A stretch of DNA of 6,925 nucleotides, taken from assembly GCA_964419545.1 (NCBI GenBank), contig CAYQQU010000136.1, positions 1-6,925 of the forward strand, given 5' to 3'. The position numbers and the translations under genes were made by a program. The notes beneath the pieces were generated by a model. The model was not told the DNA's origin. It made no database searches and saw nothing but the letters and a program-made list of their open reading frames with translations. Source of the DNA: CAYQQU01 sp964419545 (lineage in GTDB: Bacteria > Bacteroidota > Bacteroidia > Chitinophagales > Saprospiraceae). Each line of letters begins with the position of its first letter. The stretch's first letter is position 1. Shown piece after piece: positions 1-6,534 of this stretch.

Positions 1-48
1 GGTTGAGGGGGAGGGGGAGGTTGAGGTTGAGGGGGAGGGGGAGGGGTG
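1..48. repeat. G-rich hexanucleotide tandem array (GGTTGA / GGGGGA units)
   Basis: From the first base the sequence is built of 6-base units in the order GGTTGA, GGGGGA, GGGGGA, GGTTGA, GGTTGA, GGGGGA, GGGGGA, then a degraded GGGGTG. The array touches the left edge, so its true length is unknown. The plus strand is G-rich enough to form G-quadruplexes; the minus strand would read as Pro/Gln-rich peptide if translated. One plus-strand frame is open from the edge to a TAA at 81-83 (Leu-Arg-Gly-Arg-rich), but its composition simply mirrors the repeat, so I do not call it a gene. It lies about 170 bp downstream of the helicase stop codon. Confidence 0.85.
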
Positions 49-219
49 GGAGGCGATATCCTGGGGGCTATGACCGCGGATAAAAAAATTCCTTAAAGAC
101 GGTATGGTGCGGGGATTCGTCCGAGCAATGACAGGAAAGACTGCGGAATAGCTTTTTGTGTCCTTTCTTCCGTTCCGAGATGGGACGGTCGCGCCGCTTT
201 CGTCATAGGCTGCCGGCGC

Positions 220-2688
220 CTACCGAACCAGTTGCAGCTTCATGCGGGCAATGCGGTCTTCCAGCTTTTCGGAGCTGAGTCTTTCCCGGAGGCGATCGAC
301 GATGATGGGGAAGCTGAACGGCGTGGCGCGGTCGGGGCGGCTGAGCACGATGCGCTGGCCGTCGATGCGGCTGAGGGCGTTGCGCAGGCGCGCTTCTTCG
401 AGTTGGAAGCTCATCACCTCGTCGTAGGCTTCGAGCAGGAGCAGGTTGTTGGGTTCGTAGTCGCGGAAGACGTCGAAGAACAGCTGGGAGGACGACTGCA
501 GGTGTCGTTCCTTTTTCGGTTTGCCGGGATAGCCTTTGAAGACGAGGCCGGCGATGCCGGCGATATCCCGGAAGCGGCGCTTGGCCAGCTCGGCGGCGTT
601 GATGCTCGCCTCGATGTCGCGCTGCAGGTGATCGGCGGCAAACAGCCCTTCTTCCAGGGCTTCTTCGATGGGGATGGGCGTATCGGAGAGCAGCTCGAAG
701 CCGTAGTCGTTCATGGCGATGGAAAAGCTGATGGGGCGTACCTGAGAGAGGCGGTACGCGATCAGCGAGCCCATGCCTTCGTGCACGTAGCGCCCTTCGA
801 AGGGATAGATGACCAGGTGGTAGCCCTCGCGGCTCGGAAAATATTCGATCAGCAACTCTTCGTTGGTGGGGATGCCGGAGCGCTCCGCCTGCAGGGCGAA
901 TAGCGGCTGCAGCATTTCCAGTTCGGGCTCGGTGGCTACGCCGCGCGCCACCTGGTCCATCTGTTGCCGCAGGTATTTGCCCAGCTCAGAAGAGAGCGGC
1001 ATACGGCCGCCCAGCCAGGCCGGTATTTTTCCGGTTTTTTTGTTGCTCTTTTTCACCTGCACCATCATCTCCTTGATGCGCACCAGCTCGAGGCTGCGGC
1101 CGGCAAACCAGAAGACGTCGCCGGGTTTGAGCTGGGCGATAAACCATTCCTCGACGGCGCCGATGCGCTTGCCGCTCACGTACTTCACCACCAGGTTGCC
1201 GTCGCTGGTGATGGTGCCGATCTGCAGGCGGTGGCGCATGGCGATGCGGCGGCTGTTGACGCGGTAGACGCCGCTTTCTACTTCCACCTTTTTGTACTCT
1301 TCGTAAGCGCCCAGGGAGGCGCCGCCGGTGGTGATGAAGTCGAGGCACCAGGCCCATTCGTCATCGGTCATGGAGGCGTAGGCGTAGGTGCCGCGTACTT
1401 CGGGCAGGATCGCTTCGGGGCGAAAACCTTCCGAGACGGCCAGCGTCACCAGGTATTGCAGCAAAACATCAAAAGAGCGGATGTAGGGAATGCGGCTCTC
1501 CAGCCCTTTGGCTTCGATGGCCTGGCGCAGCGCCGCGGCTTCCATCAGCTCCAGCGAGTGGGTAGGCGCGAAATAGATGCGGCTGCGCGCGCCCGGCTGG
1601 TGGCCCGAGCGGCCGGCCCGCTGCATGAAGCGCGCCACGCCTTTGGGGCTGCCGATCTGTACGATGGTCTCCACCGGCCGGAAGTCGACACCCAGGTCGA
1701 GCGAGGAGGTGCAGACCACCGCCTTGAGGATGCCCCGGTGCAGGGCGTCTTCCACCCAGTCGCGCAATTCGCGGTCGATGGAGCCGTGGTGCATGGCGAT
1801 GGCGCCGGCCAGGTCGGGCGCGACCTCGAGCAGGCCCTGGTACCAGATCTCGCACTGGGCCCGCGTATTGGTGAAGATGAGGGTGCTTTGACTTTGTTCG
1901 ATGATGGGCACGACCTTGGTCAGCAGCGTCTTACCCAGGTGGCCGGCCCAGGGAAAGCGCTCGATCTCGTCGGGGAGGATGGAGGCGACCTCGATCTGCT
2001 TTTCGATATTGGCGCGCACCACGGTATAGTCGCCCTGGTGGTAGGTTGCTCCCAGCAGCACCTGCAGCGCTTCTTCCATATTGCCGACGGTGGCGGAGAT
2101 GCCCCAGGTGCGCAGCCCGGGCAGCATGCCTTTGAGGCGGGAGAGAGCCAGCTCCATCTGCACCCCCCGCTTGGAGCCCAGCAATTCGTGCCATTCGTCG
2201 ACGACCACGCACTTCAGGTCCTGAAACAGCTTGGGATAACCCTTGGAAGCCAGCAGCAGGTGCAAGCTCTCGGGCGTGGTGATCAGCAGCTCCGGCGGCT
2301 TGCGCTTTTGTTTGGCGCGCTCGCTGGAGGACGTATCCCCGGAGCGGATACCGACGCGCCAGTTGAGCCCCAGCTCGTCGGCGGCGCGCTGCGTTGCCGC
2401 CTGGATCTCGCGCGTGAGCGCCCGGATGGGCGTGATCCAGATGGCCTGCAGGCCGTTATCGGCTTGATCGCGCTGCCCGGGATGGTTTTGGATAAACTCC
2501 AGCAGGATGGGCATCACCAGCGAGTAGGTCTTCCCGCTGCCGGTAGGGGCGTTGACGAGGCCGTGGCTGCCGCTGAGGTACGCCCGCCAGGCTTCCCGCT
2601 GGAAAGGGAAGGGCGTCCAGCCGCGCCGGGCGAACCAGGCGTCGGCGATGGGGAGGAGGGCGTCGATATTAGGTTGTTTTTTGACCAC
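220..2688 (-). CDS. Lhr-Core / ligase-associated DEXH-box DNA helicase
   Basis: This is an 822-aa superfamily 2 DNA helicase of the Lhr-Core type, called 'ligase-associated DNA damage response DEXH box helicase' in Bacteroidota; characterised relatives are ATP-driven 3'-to-5' translocases used in DNA repair in the cytoplasm. Visible motifs: Walker A APTGSGKT (residues 47-54), motif Ia ITPIRALTRE (85-94), TTPES (137-141), DEWH box (164-167), SAT (198-200), motif IV LIFTNTR (270-276), motif V TSSLDLGVDF (327-336) and motif VI QRAGRSGH (356-363). The Lhr-type winged-helix and beta-barrel region follows (about 400-570, including PAWLGGRMPLSSEL), then the C-terminal domain. The length is normal for the family and all motifs are intact. 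The start is GTG at 2688: an in-frame TGA lies five codons upstream, and the next internal Met falls just after the Walker A motif. No Shine-Dalgarno sequence is seen. The usual partners (ATP-dependent ligase, metallo-beta-lactamase exonuclease, PdeM) are not in the window. It sits 67 bp behind the CHAT operon and may have its own weak promoter. Confidence 0.93.
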   Translation of the reverse strand: MVKKQPNIDALLPIADAWFARRGWTPFPFQREAWRAYLSGSHGLVNAPTGSGKTYSLVMPILLEFIQNHPGQRDQADNGLQAIWITPIRALTREIQAATQRAADELGLNWRVGIRSGDTSSSERAKQKRKPPELLITTPESLHLLLASKGYPKLFQDLKCVVVDEWHELLGSKRGVQMELALSRLKGMLPGLRTWGISATVGNMEEALQVLLGATYHQGDYTVVRANIEKQIEVASILPDEIERFPWAGHLGKTLLTKVVPIIEQSQSTLIFTNTRAQCEIWYQGLLEVAPDLAGAIAMHHGSIDRELRDWVEDALHRGILKAVVCTSSLDLGVDFRPVETIVQIGSPKGVARFMQRAGRSGHQPGARSRIYFAPTHSLELMEAAALRQAIEAKGLESRIPYIRSFDVLLQYLVTLAVSEGFRPEAILPEVRGTYAYASMTDDEWAWCLDFITTGGASLGAYEEYKKVEVESGVYRVNSRRIAMRHRLQIGTITSDGNLVVKYVSGKRIGAVEEWFIAQLKPGDVFWFAGRSLELVRIKEMMVQVKKSNKKTGKIPAWLGGRMPLSSELGKYLRQQMDQVARGVATEPELEMLQPLFALQAERSGIPTNEELLIEYFPSREGYHLVIYPFEGRYVHEGMGSLIAYRLSQVRPISFSIAMNDYGFELLSDTPIPIEEALEEGLFAADHLQRDIEASINAAELAKRRFRDIAGIAGLVFKGYPGKPKKERHLQSSSQLFFDVFRDYEPNNLLLLEAYDEVMSFQLEEARLRNALSRIDGQRIVLSRPDRATPFSFPIIVDRLRERLSSEKLEDRIARMKLQLVR

Positions 2689-2711
2689 GTGTTGTTTTTT
2701 CGGTCAAGCCT

Positions 2712-2744
2712 AAAGACCTATTTTTTAACGTGGGTTGAAACAAA
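2712..2744 (-). promoter_or_regulatory. Weak candidate promoter for the helicase gene
   Basis: In the 67-bp gap before the helicase, the minus strand reads TTTG (plus 2741-2744), a 20-nt spacer, and TAGGTCTT (starting at plus 2720). This fits the -33 element and spacing of Bacteroidota housekeeping promoters, but only four of the six specified -7 bases (TAnnTTTG) match. Transcription would start near 2705, leaving a leader of about 20 nt before the GTG. Read-through from the CHAT operon is an equally good explanation for expression. Confidence 0.2.
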
Positions 2745-2755
2745 AAGTTGAAGGA

Positions 2756-3190
2756 TCAGCTTGGAGAGAGGTTGATCAGATAAACAGTACCCAAAATACC
2801 CAATGCCGCCACAAATAGCCCCGCACTGATGACGAGCAGGAGGTATTTCTGCCGCACCACCCGCCGGTGCATGGCCCGAATATCCTCGGCCGAAGTAGCG
2901 GCATAACGATAGCGGCTGGGAAAGATCACCCGGAAGGCAAACAACAGAGAGAGCAGCCAGGTAAATAGCGCCACGGTGACGGCAATGCTCGTTTCTTTAC
3001 CCTTGAATCCCGCCTCGTTGATGGTAAGGAAGATGGAAAAAGAAATCGAGATCATCCCGGCCAGAAACTTAGCAGCGTCTTCCAATCTTTTGGGCGTTTC
3101 CTGCTGCGCCTGGCGCTGGTATTCGTGCCAGCTTTTGGCTTCCGCGCCGGCTTTGGTGCTGGCGAGGAGCGGTGGTCTTTCTTCCGGCAT
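2756..3190 (-). CDS. Small three-TM membrane protein, partner of the CHAT-STAND protein
   Basis: I do not recognise a named family for this 144-aa protein. It begins with a hydrophilic, charged N-terminal tail of about 40 residues, followed by three hydrophobic segments at about 42-57, 68-89 and 116-139. A basic loop (about 91-115, with RYRY, RAMHRR and RQK) joins the second and third; by the positive-inside rule that loop should be cytoplasmic. No signal peptide or catalytic motif is seen. The ATG at 3190 lies only 2 nt after the TAA of the CHAT gene, with no Shine-Dalgarno sequence, so translation is probably coupled and the two products are very likely functional partners. By analogy with other conflict systems, where a sensor/protease is paired with a small TM protein, it could be a membrane-disrupting effector, a protease substrate or a membrane anchor. 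That role is inference; being a real membrane protein is well supported. Confidence 0.85.
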   Translation of the reverse strand: MPEERPPLLASTKAGAEAKSWHEYQRQAQQETPKRLEDAAKFLAGMISISFSIFLTINEAGFKGKETSIAVTVALFTWLLSLLFAFRVIFPSRYRYAATSAEDIRAMHRRVVRQKYLLLVISAGLFVAALGILGTVYLINLSPS

Positions 3191-3192
3191 AG

Positions 3193-6111
3193 TTAGTCTG
3201 TTTTGGCGTACTGTTCTATGAGGGCGGCGATGTGCGCTGCATCGGGAAAGCCCGCCTGTCGGGCAATGGTATAACTTTGTTGTAACATGGCCAGGCCTTG
3301 CTCATGTTGGCCCGCCTGACATAATACCGGCCCCAGGTTTTTCCCCACTTGGTAAAGCCCCATGGCGTCCCCGGTGGCTACAGCCATCTGGTAAGCTTCC
3401 ATTTCGTATTTGTAATATGCTTGAAAATCTTGCTTTTCCCAGGCGATTTGCGCCATGTTGTGCAAAGTCGGAATCATCCCGCTGCGGTCGCCGATCTCTT
3501 GCTGAATGTTTAAACTTTGTTGCAAATAGCGCAAAGCGGTGTCGTAGTCGCCTTTGGCATCGTAAATTTGGCTGATGTTGTTGAGGGTGGTTCCTTCGCC
3601 GGAGCGGTCGCCGATCTCTCGGTCAATTACGAGTTTACGCTCAAAGTAGGTGAGGGCGGCGGGAATTTGTCCAAAAGTCAGTAGAATAAGTCCGATTCTA
3701 TTGATTAAACCGGGGGCAATTTGATGCCCCGCCAGTTCTTCTGCCGCCACCGCATAACCCAAGGCAGTGCGATAAAGGCTACGCCCGTAGTAGAAGCTGG
3801 ATAGGGTCTCGGCGATGGTATTCACTTTATCCAGGTTACCGGCCTGGGTGTAATGGAAAAACGCTTCTTCGAGGTCGGCGTAAGTCCGGTGGTTGATGTG
3901 TTGATCTACGTACTCGTAATAACGACCGGCAGCGGGGTGGGAAAAAGTGATGGCTCCGTTCTCTTGCTGTGCCAGCAATTGCCGGACGATGGGGGTGGCG
4001 TAATAATAGATCAGCCCCTGGGAGGTGTCGAAGTTTTCCCGGTGGGCTTCGAGCAGCGTCAGTTGTTGCAGCCGGTGTAAAGCGGGTTCCACGGATCGAT
4101 CTACGTCTTGCATCTCCAACGCCAGGGGGAGCACGGGCCGGCGAAAGTGGGTCAGCATGCCGAGCGCCCAGCGTTCCGCATCGTTCAGCAAGGCCAGCAG
4201 TTCCCGGAAGACGAGGTTCTTGCTGACGCGTTGCAGCAAGTCACCGGTTTTTTCCTGTAGGAATTCGTTCAGCTGTGCCAGTGTACCCAGGATTTCGGAT
4301 CGTTTTTCCTGGTAGAGTTCGTCAAAAAATTCGAGCACGCGGTAATTGCCGCCGAAGGTGCGGTGCAGCAGTTCCACGATCTCCCGGAAGGTGGTGGGTG
4401 CGGCAGCGTCGGCCGCCATTTTTCGCAAGTGCTCCCGCAATTCGGCCAGGGCAAGTTGGTGGCACTTCTTCCAGAAATCGGCGAAGCGCACCTGGTTGAG
4501 GTCTACCTTTTCCAGGTCGGGAAAATCAGCTAAAGGATAGCGACCGGTGAGCAGGAGGGGGAACCAATTATTGTCGACCAGCAACTTGATGACCGCAAGC
4601 AGGTCGGCATGTTCCAATTTAAAAGGGCCGCCCGGCTCTTCCTGGAAAGATTCCAGGTTGTCGAAGACGAAAACGGGGCGGCAGGCCCGGTCGAGTTCTT
4701 GCAAAAGCCACAGGAGCTGCTCCTCGGCTTGTTCCGAAACTTCCTCTATCTCTTTGCGGATCAGGAACCGGCGGTGCTCTTTTTGCAAATAGAAGAGCAG
4801 GCTCTCGATCACCTTTTCCATCGAGCCGGTCGTTTCGTCAAAAACGAACGGCTGTACCCGCGGGTCGGCCGCGATGAGCCGGCGCACCAGGTGTTCGGCC
4901 AGTGCGGTTTTGCCTACGCCGCCCTGGCCGACCAGTAAGACGGGCGTTTTTTCCTTCAGCAGGGGCAGGGCGCGGCGGCGTTCCTGCCTTCTGCCGATAA
5001 ACTGGTAGTTTTTTCTTTGGGCTAACAGCAGCTGATCTTTACCCGTCACGAACTTGTGGGCGGTAAAAGTCAGCTTTTCCTGGGGCGCCGCCCAATCGAC
5101 CAGGTGTTCGCACCATTGCCCGAGAAAGAGCTGGGGGATCAGCCATTGGTGGGGCGTCAGTCCCGGCTGTTGCTGATATGCCTGGGCTTCGGCCTGCTGG
5201 ACGTGGCGGACGGCCTCCTGGAAAGCCTGGGGCAGGGCGGTCTTTTCGGCCAGCCGGCGGTAAAATTCGGCGGCAAAGATGGTCGCGAAATAGTCGGAGA
5301 TTTTCCAGTTCATCGCCACCACGGCCGGCACGCCGATGTGCAGCAGGAGGTTGCTGACGCCGGAGAAAAGCTCGCCTTCTACCTTGCCCTGGCCGGAATC
5401 GCAGGAAGCTAACAACACCAGGCTGGGGCGGTGGCCCGGCTTTTTGTTCAGCGCCCGGGCAAAAGCCTTGTCGGTGACCAGGTCCGTATTCTGGGTGACG
5501 GGGTCTTCCAACTGGAGGTAGCCGACGCCGTCCTGGTACGTCCCGTGGCCGCTGAAGTGGAGGATGTGGTAGTGGTTTTCGGCCAGCTGCTGTTCCAAGG
5601 TGGCGAGGGAGCCGTCTTGCGTGAAATCGATCTGCACCAGGCCGTGTTCGTAGAGCTTTTCGAACGCTTTCAGGATCTGATCTTCCTCTTCTTCGTAAGA
5701 GAGTCGCCCGGTAATATCGAGGTCTTCCGGAGCGGAGACCATGACCAGGATTTTGAGGGGCAGCGGATTACGGGGTAGAAAGGCGGGTAGGCTCTCGCTA
5801 GTGGGGAGGCCTTTGGTTAGAGCCAGCAATGGGGCGTGGGTGGCGACCAACCGCCACGGGAGGTTGAGCAGGTCGGTGTCCGCGTGGGTGAGGTGCAGCA
5901 ATTGCTGTTCGAGTTCCGCCCGTTGCACCGCGCTTTGCCAGGCTTCGTGTTGGGCGACAATCTCGGTCATCTGCTCGCGCAGCGGGGTTAATCGCCTGGC
6001 GTCGAGGATTTCTCCACGTTGGAGGCCGTCGAATATAGTTCGGTACGTGCGTTTTAACTGTTTGGCCGGCTTTGCTTCAATCGATAAGGGAAGCAGGATG
6101 GGGGTTGGCAT
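3193..6111 (-). CDS. CHAT protease - STAND NTPase - TPR protein (NLR-like)
   Basis: This 972-aa cytoplasmic protein has three parts. The N-terminal CHAT domain (caspase/separase-like cysteine peptidase, about 75-335) carries the catalytic His in HFSGHG (H189) and Cys in LLASCDSG (C237), plus the family's VPAVVAMNWKISD strand, so it should be active. A STAND/NB-ARC-like NTPase (about 365-630) has the P-loop GQGGVGKT (395-402), Walker B FVFDNLE (D484), an LLLTGR sensor strand (520-524) and a GGNYRVLEF segment in place of the GxP motif. A winged-helix-like stretch (about 635-715) follows, then helical TPR repeats (about 745-970) with two near-identical units, EIGDRSG at 832-838 and 872-878. Known STAND proteins use such repeats to sense a ligand, then oligomerise with ATP; CHAT domains cleave partner proteins. 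The protein is therefore best read as a ligand-gated protease, probably in immunity or programmed cell death. The ATG at 6111 has no clear Shine-Dalgarno sequence. It lies 28 bp after the zinc-ribbon gene and 2 bp before the TM gene. The target is unknown. Confidence 0.92.
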   Translation of the reverse strand: MPTPILLPLSIEAKPAKQLKRTYRTIFDGLQRGEILDARRLTPLREQMTEIVAQHEAWQSAVQRAELEQQLLHLTHADTDLLNLPWRLVATHAPLLALTKGLPTSESLPAFLPRNPLPLKILVMVSAPEDLDITGRLSYEEEEDQILKAFEKLYEHGLVQIDFTQDGSLATLEQQLAENHYHILHFSGHGTYQDGVGYLQLEDPVTQNTDLVTDKAFARALNKKPGHRPSLVLLASCDSGQGKVEGELFSGVSNLLLHIGVPAVVAMNWKISDYFATIFAAEFYRRLAEKTALPQAFQEAVRHVQQAEAQAYQQQPGLTPHQWLIPQLFLGQWCEHLVDWAAPQEKLTFTAHKFVTGKDQLLLAQRKNYQFIGRRQERRRALPLLKEKTPVLLVGQGGVGKTALAEHLVRRLIAADPRVQPFVFDETTGSMEKVIESLLFYLQKEHRRFLIRKEIEEVSEQAEEQLLWLLQELDRACRPVFVFDNLESFQEEPGGPFKLEHADLLAVIKLLVDNNWFPLLLTGRYPLADFPDLEKVDLNQVRFADFWKKCHQLALAELREHLRKMAADAAAPTTFREIVELLHRTFGGNYRVLEFFDELYQEKRSEILGTLAQLNEFLQEKTGDLLQRVSKNLVFRELLALLNDAERWALGMLTHFRRPVLPLALEMQDVDRSVEPALHRLQQLTLLEAHRENFDTSQGLIYYYATPIVRQLLAQQENGAITFSHPAAGRYYEYVDQHINHRTYADLEEAFFHYTQAGNLDKVNTIAETLSSFYYGRSLYRTALGYAVAAEELAGHQIAPGLINRIGLILLTFGQIPAALTYFERKLVIDREIGDRSGEGTTLNNISQIYDAKGDYDTALRYLQQSLNIQQEIGDRSGMIPTLHNMAQIAWEKQDFQAYYKYEMEAYQMAVATGDAMGLYQVGKNLGPVLCQAGQHEQGLAMLQQSYTIARQAGFPDAAHIAALIEQYAKTD
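3484..3619 (-). repeat. Direct DNA repeat within TPR-encoding region, 120-bp period
   Basis: The 16-base string GCGGTCGCCGATCTCT occurs at 3484-3499 and again at 3604-3619, exactly 120 bp (40 codons) apart. It encodes the shared EIGDRSG turn at the end of two consecutive TPR units of the CHAT-STAND protein. Identity at the DNA level, with the surrounding codons diverged, suggests a fairly recent unit duplication or gene conversion in the putative sensor region. Confidence 0.8.
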
Positions 6112-6139
6112 AGCGTGGTTTTGGCGGTTTGGGAAAATG

Positions 6140-6349
6140 CTATTTTGCTTTTTTATAACTCCGGTAAAGGGTGGTGTCCCGGGGAACGGTCCCTACCGGG
6201 AGGGACACCGTAAGTAGTTCCTGGCAAAAAGGACATTCAACTTCCTGAGTAGTGCTGCCTTGTTCTTGCGTTTCATCGCTGCGCAAAACCAATGGAAAAG
6301 TTTTCTTCTTTTCGCAGCCACATTCGATTTCTACGGGGTATTCGGTCAT
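6140..6349 (-). CDS. Small zinc-ribbon-like protein, first gene of the CHAT operon
   Basis: This 69-aa hypothetical protein has four cysteines in a zinc-ribbon-like arrangement: C10 and C12 (ECGC) near the N-terminus, C39 and C42 (CPFC) in the middle, separated by 26 residues, and a basic C-terminal tail (RSYKKAK). The CxC...CxxC spacing could bind one Zn ion; no enzyme motif is present. The frame stays open upstream to 6487, but that part is encoded by the palindromic element, so I place the start at the ATG at 6349, where the sequence outside the element begins (MTEYPVEIECGC). No Shine-Dalgarno sequence lies at normal distance; the GGAGGG in the element is about 30 nt away. The gene ends 28 bp before the CHAT-STAND start on the same strand, which suggests co-transcription. 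It might be a regulator, a sensor or an adaptor of the large protein. Family not recognised. Confidence 0.72.
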   Translation of the reverse strand: MTEYPVEIECGCEKKKTFPLVLRSDETQEQGSTTQEVECPFCQELLTVSLPVGTVPRDTTLYRSYKKAK

Positions 6350-6367
6350 GGTGGATATGGTTTTATG

Positions 6368-6522
6368 GTAACTATTTAGGTCCCTCCTTATAAAGGCATT
6401 TTCGCCCTTTGTTTGCCCCGACCCTAAATGGGAGCAAAGGGCGAAAATGCCTGGGCTCCCATTTAGGGCCGGGGCAAAACCAGGCATTTTCGCCTCTCAA
6501 TCGGAGGGACCTAAGTAGTTAC
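6368..6522. mobile_element. MITE-like element with 20-bp terminal inverted repeats
   Basis: The left arm 6368-6387 (GTAACTATTTAGGTCCCTCC) is the reverse complement of the right arm 6503-6522 with one mismatch. The element is flanked by the 7-bp direct repeat GTTTTAT at 6360-6366 and 6523-6529, which looks like a target-site duplication; one extra G (6367) lies between the left copy and the arm. At about 155 bp it has no room for a transposase, so it would be non-autonomous. It lies wholly between the DUF418 stop codon and the zinc-ribbon start codon. Terminal repeats and duplication are seen directly; the transposon origin is inferred and no IS family is claimed. Confidence 0.7.
6394..6494. 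repeat. Interlocking inverted repeats A-B-A'-B'-A'' inside the element
   Basis: A (6394-6411, AGGCATTTTCGCCCTTTG) is perfectly complementary to A' (6435-6452). B (6412-6434), which fills the whole gap between them, is complementary to B' (6456-6478) with one mismatch over 23 bp. A'' (6482-6494) repeats the first 13 bases of A in the same direction, so A' can pair with either A or A''. The A:A' and B:B' stems overlap and cannot form together as simple hairpins. The RNA or extruded DNA must therefore choose among alternative folds. Confidence 0.88.
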
Positions 6523-6534
6523 GTTTTATTCCCA

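Noticed and set aside
93..206. A 37-codon minus-strand ORF starting 13 nt after the helicase stop codon
   Set aside because: It is short, has no recognisable motif, no ribosome binding site and no conservation evidence; an ORF of this length is expected by chance.
169..222. Short inverted repeats near the helicase stop (CCGTTCC/GGGACGG at 170-188; TAGGC/GCCTA at 206-222) as a terminator
   Set aside because: The stems are 5-7 bp with a mismatch, and no U-run follows on the minus strand.
2701..2726. Hairpin GGTC...GACC followed by a T-run on the plus strand, resembling a terminator
   Set aside because: The stem is only 4 bp, and the T-run follows it on the plus strand, where no gene ends; on the minus strand the hairpin is followed by A residues.
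964..2751. A 595-codon open frame on the plus strand opposite the helicase gene
   Set aside because: Its translation is low-complexity (Ala, Gly, His, Asp and Gln rich) with no motifs, and it mirrors the codon bias of the helicase, whose motifs are all intact on the minus strand. The same holds for shorter plus-strand frames opposite the CHAT gene.
2756..3190. Bacterial gasdermin as partner of the CHAT protease
   Set aside because: The protein is 144 aa with three clear hydrophobic helices, whereas gasdermins are larger, mostly beta-rich soluble proteins before cleavage. Only a functional analogy is offered.
4651..4671. Walker B of the STAND NTPase reads FVFDNLE rather than DD or DE at the end
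   Set aside because: DN at this place is common in bacterial STAND/NB-ARC-like ATPases as I know them, so it is not evidence of inactivation.
6350..6487. N-terminal extension of the zinc-ribbon protein to 115 aa
   Set aside because: The added residues are encoded by the inverted-repeat element and resemble no protein; the ATG at 6349 starts the part outside the element.
6368..6522. CRISPR array
   Set aside because: The repeats are inverted and interlocking, with only one short same-direction copy and no regular spacers; no cas genes are present.
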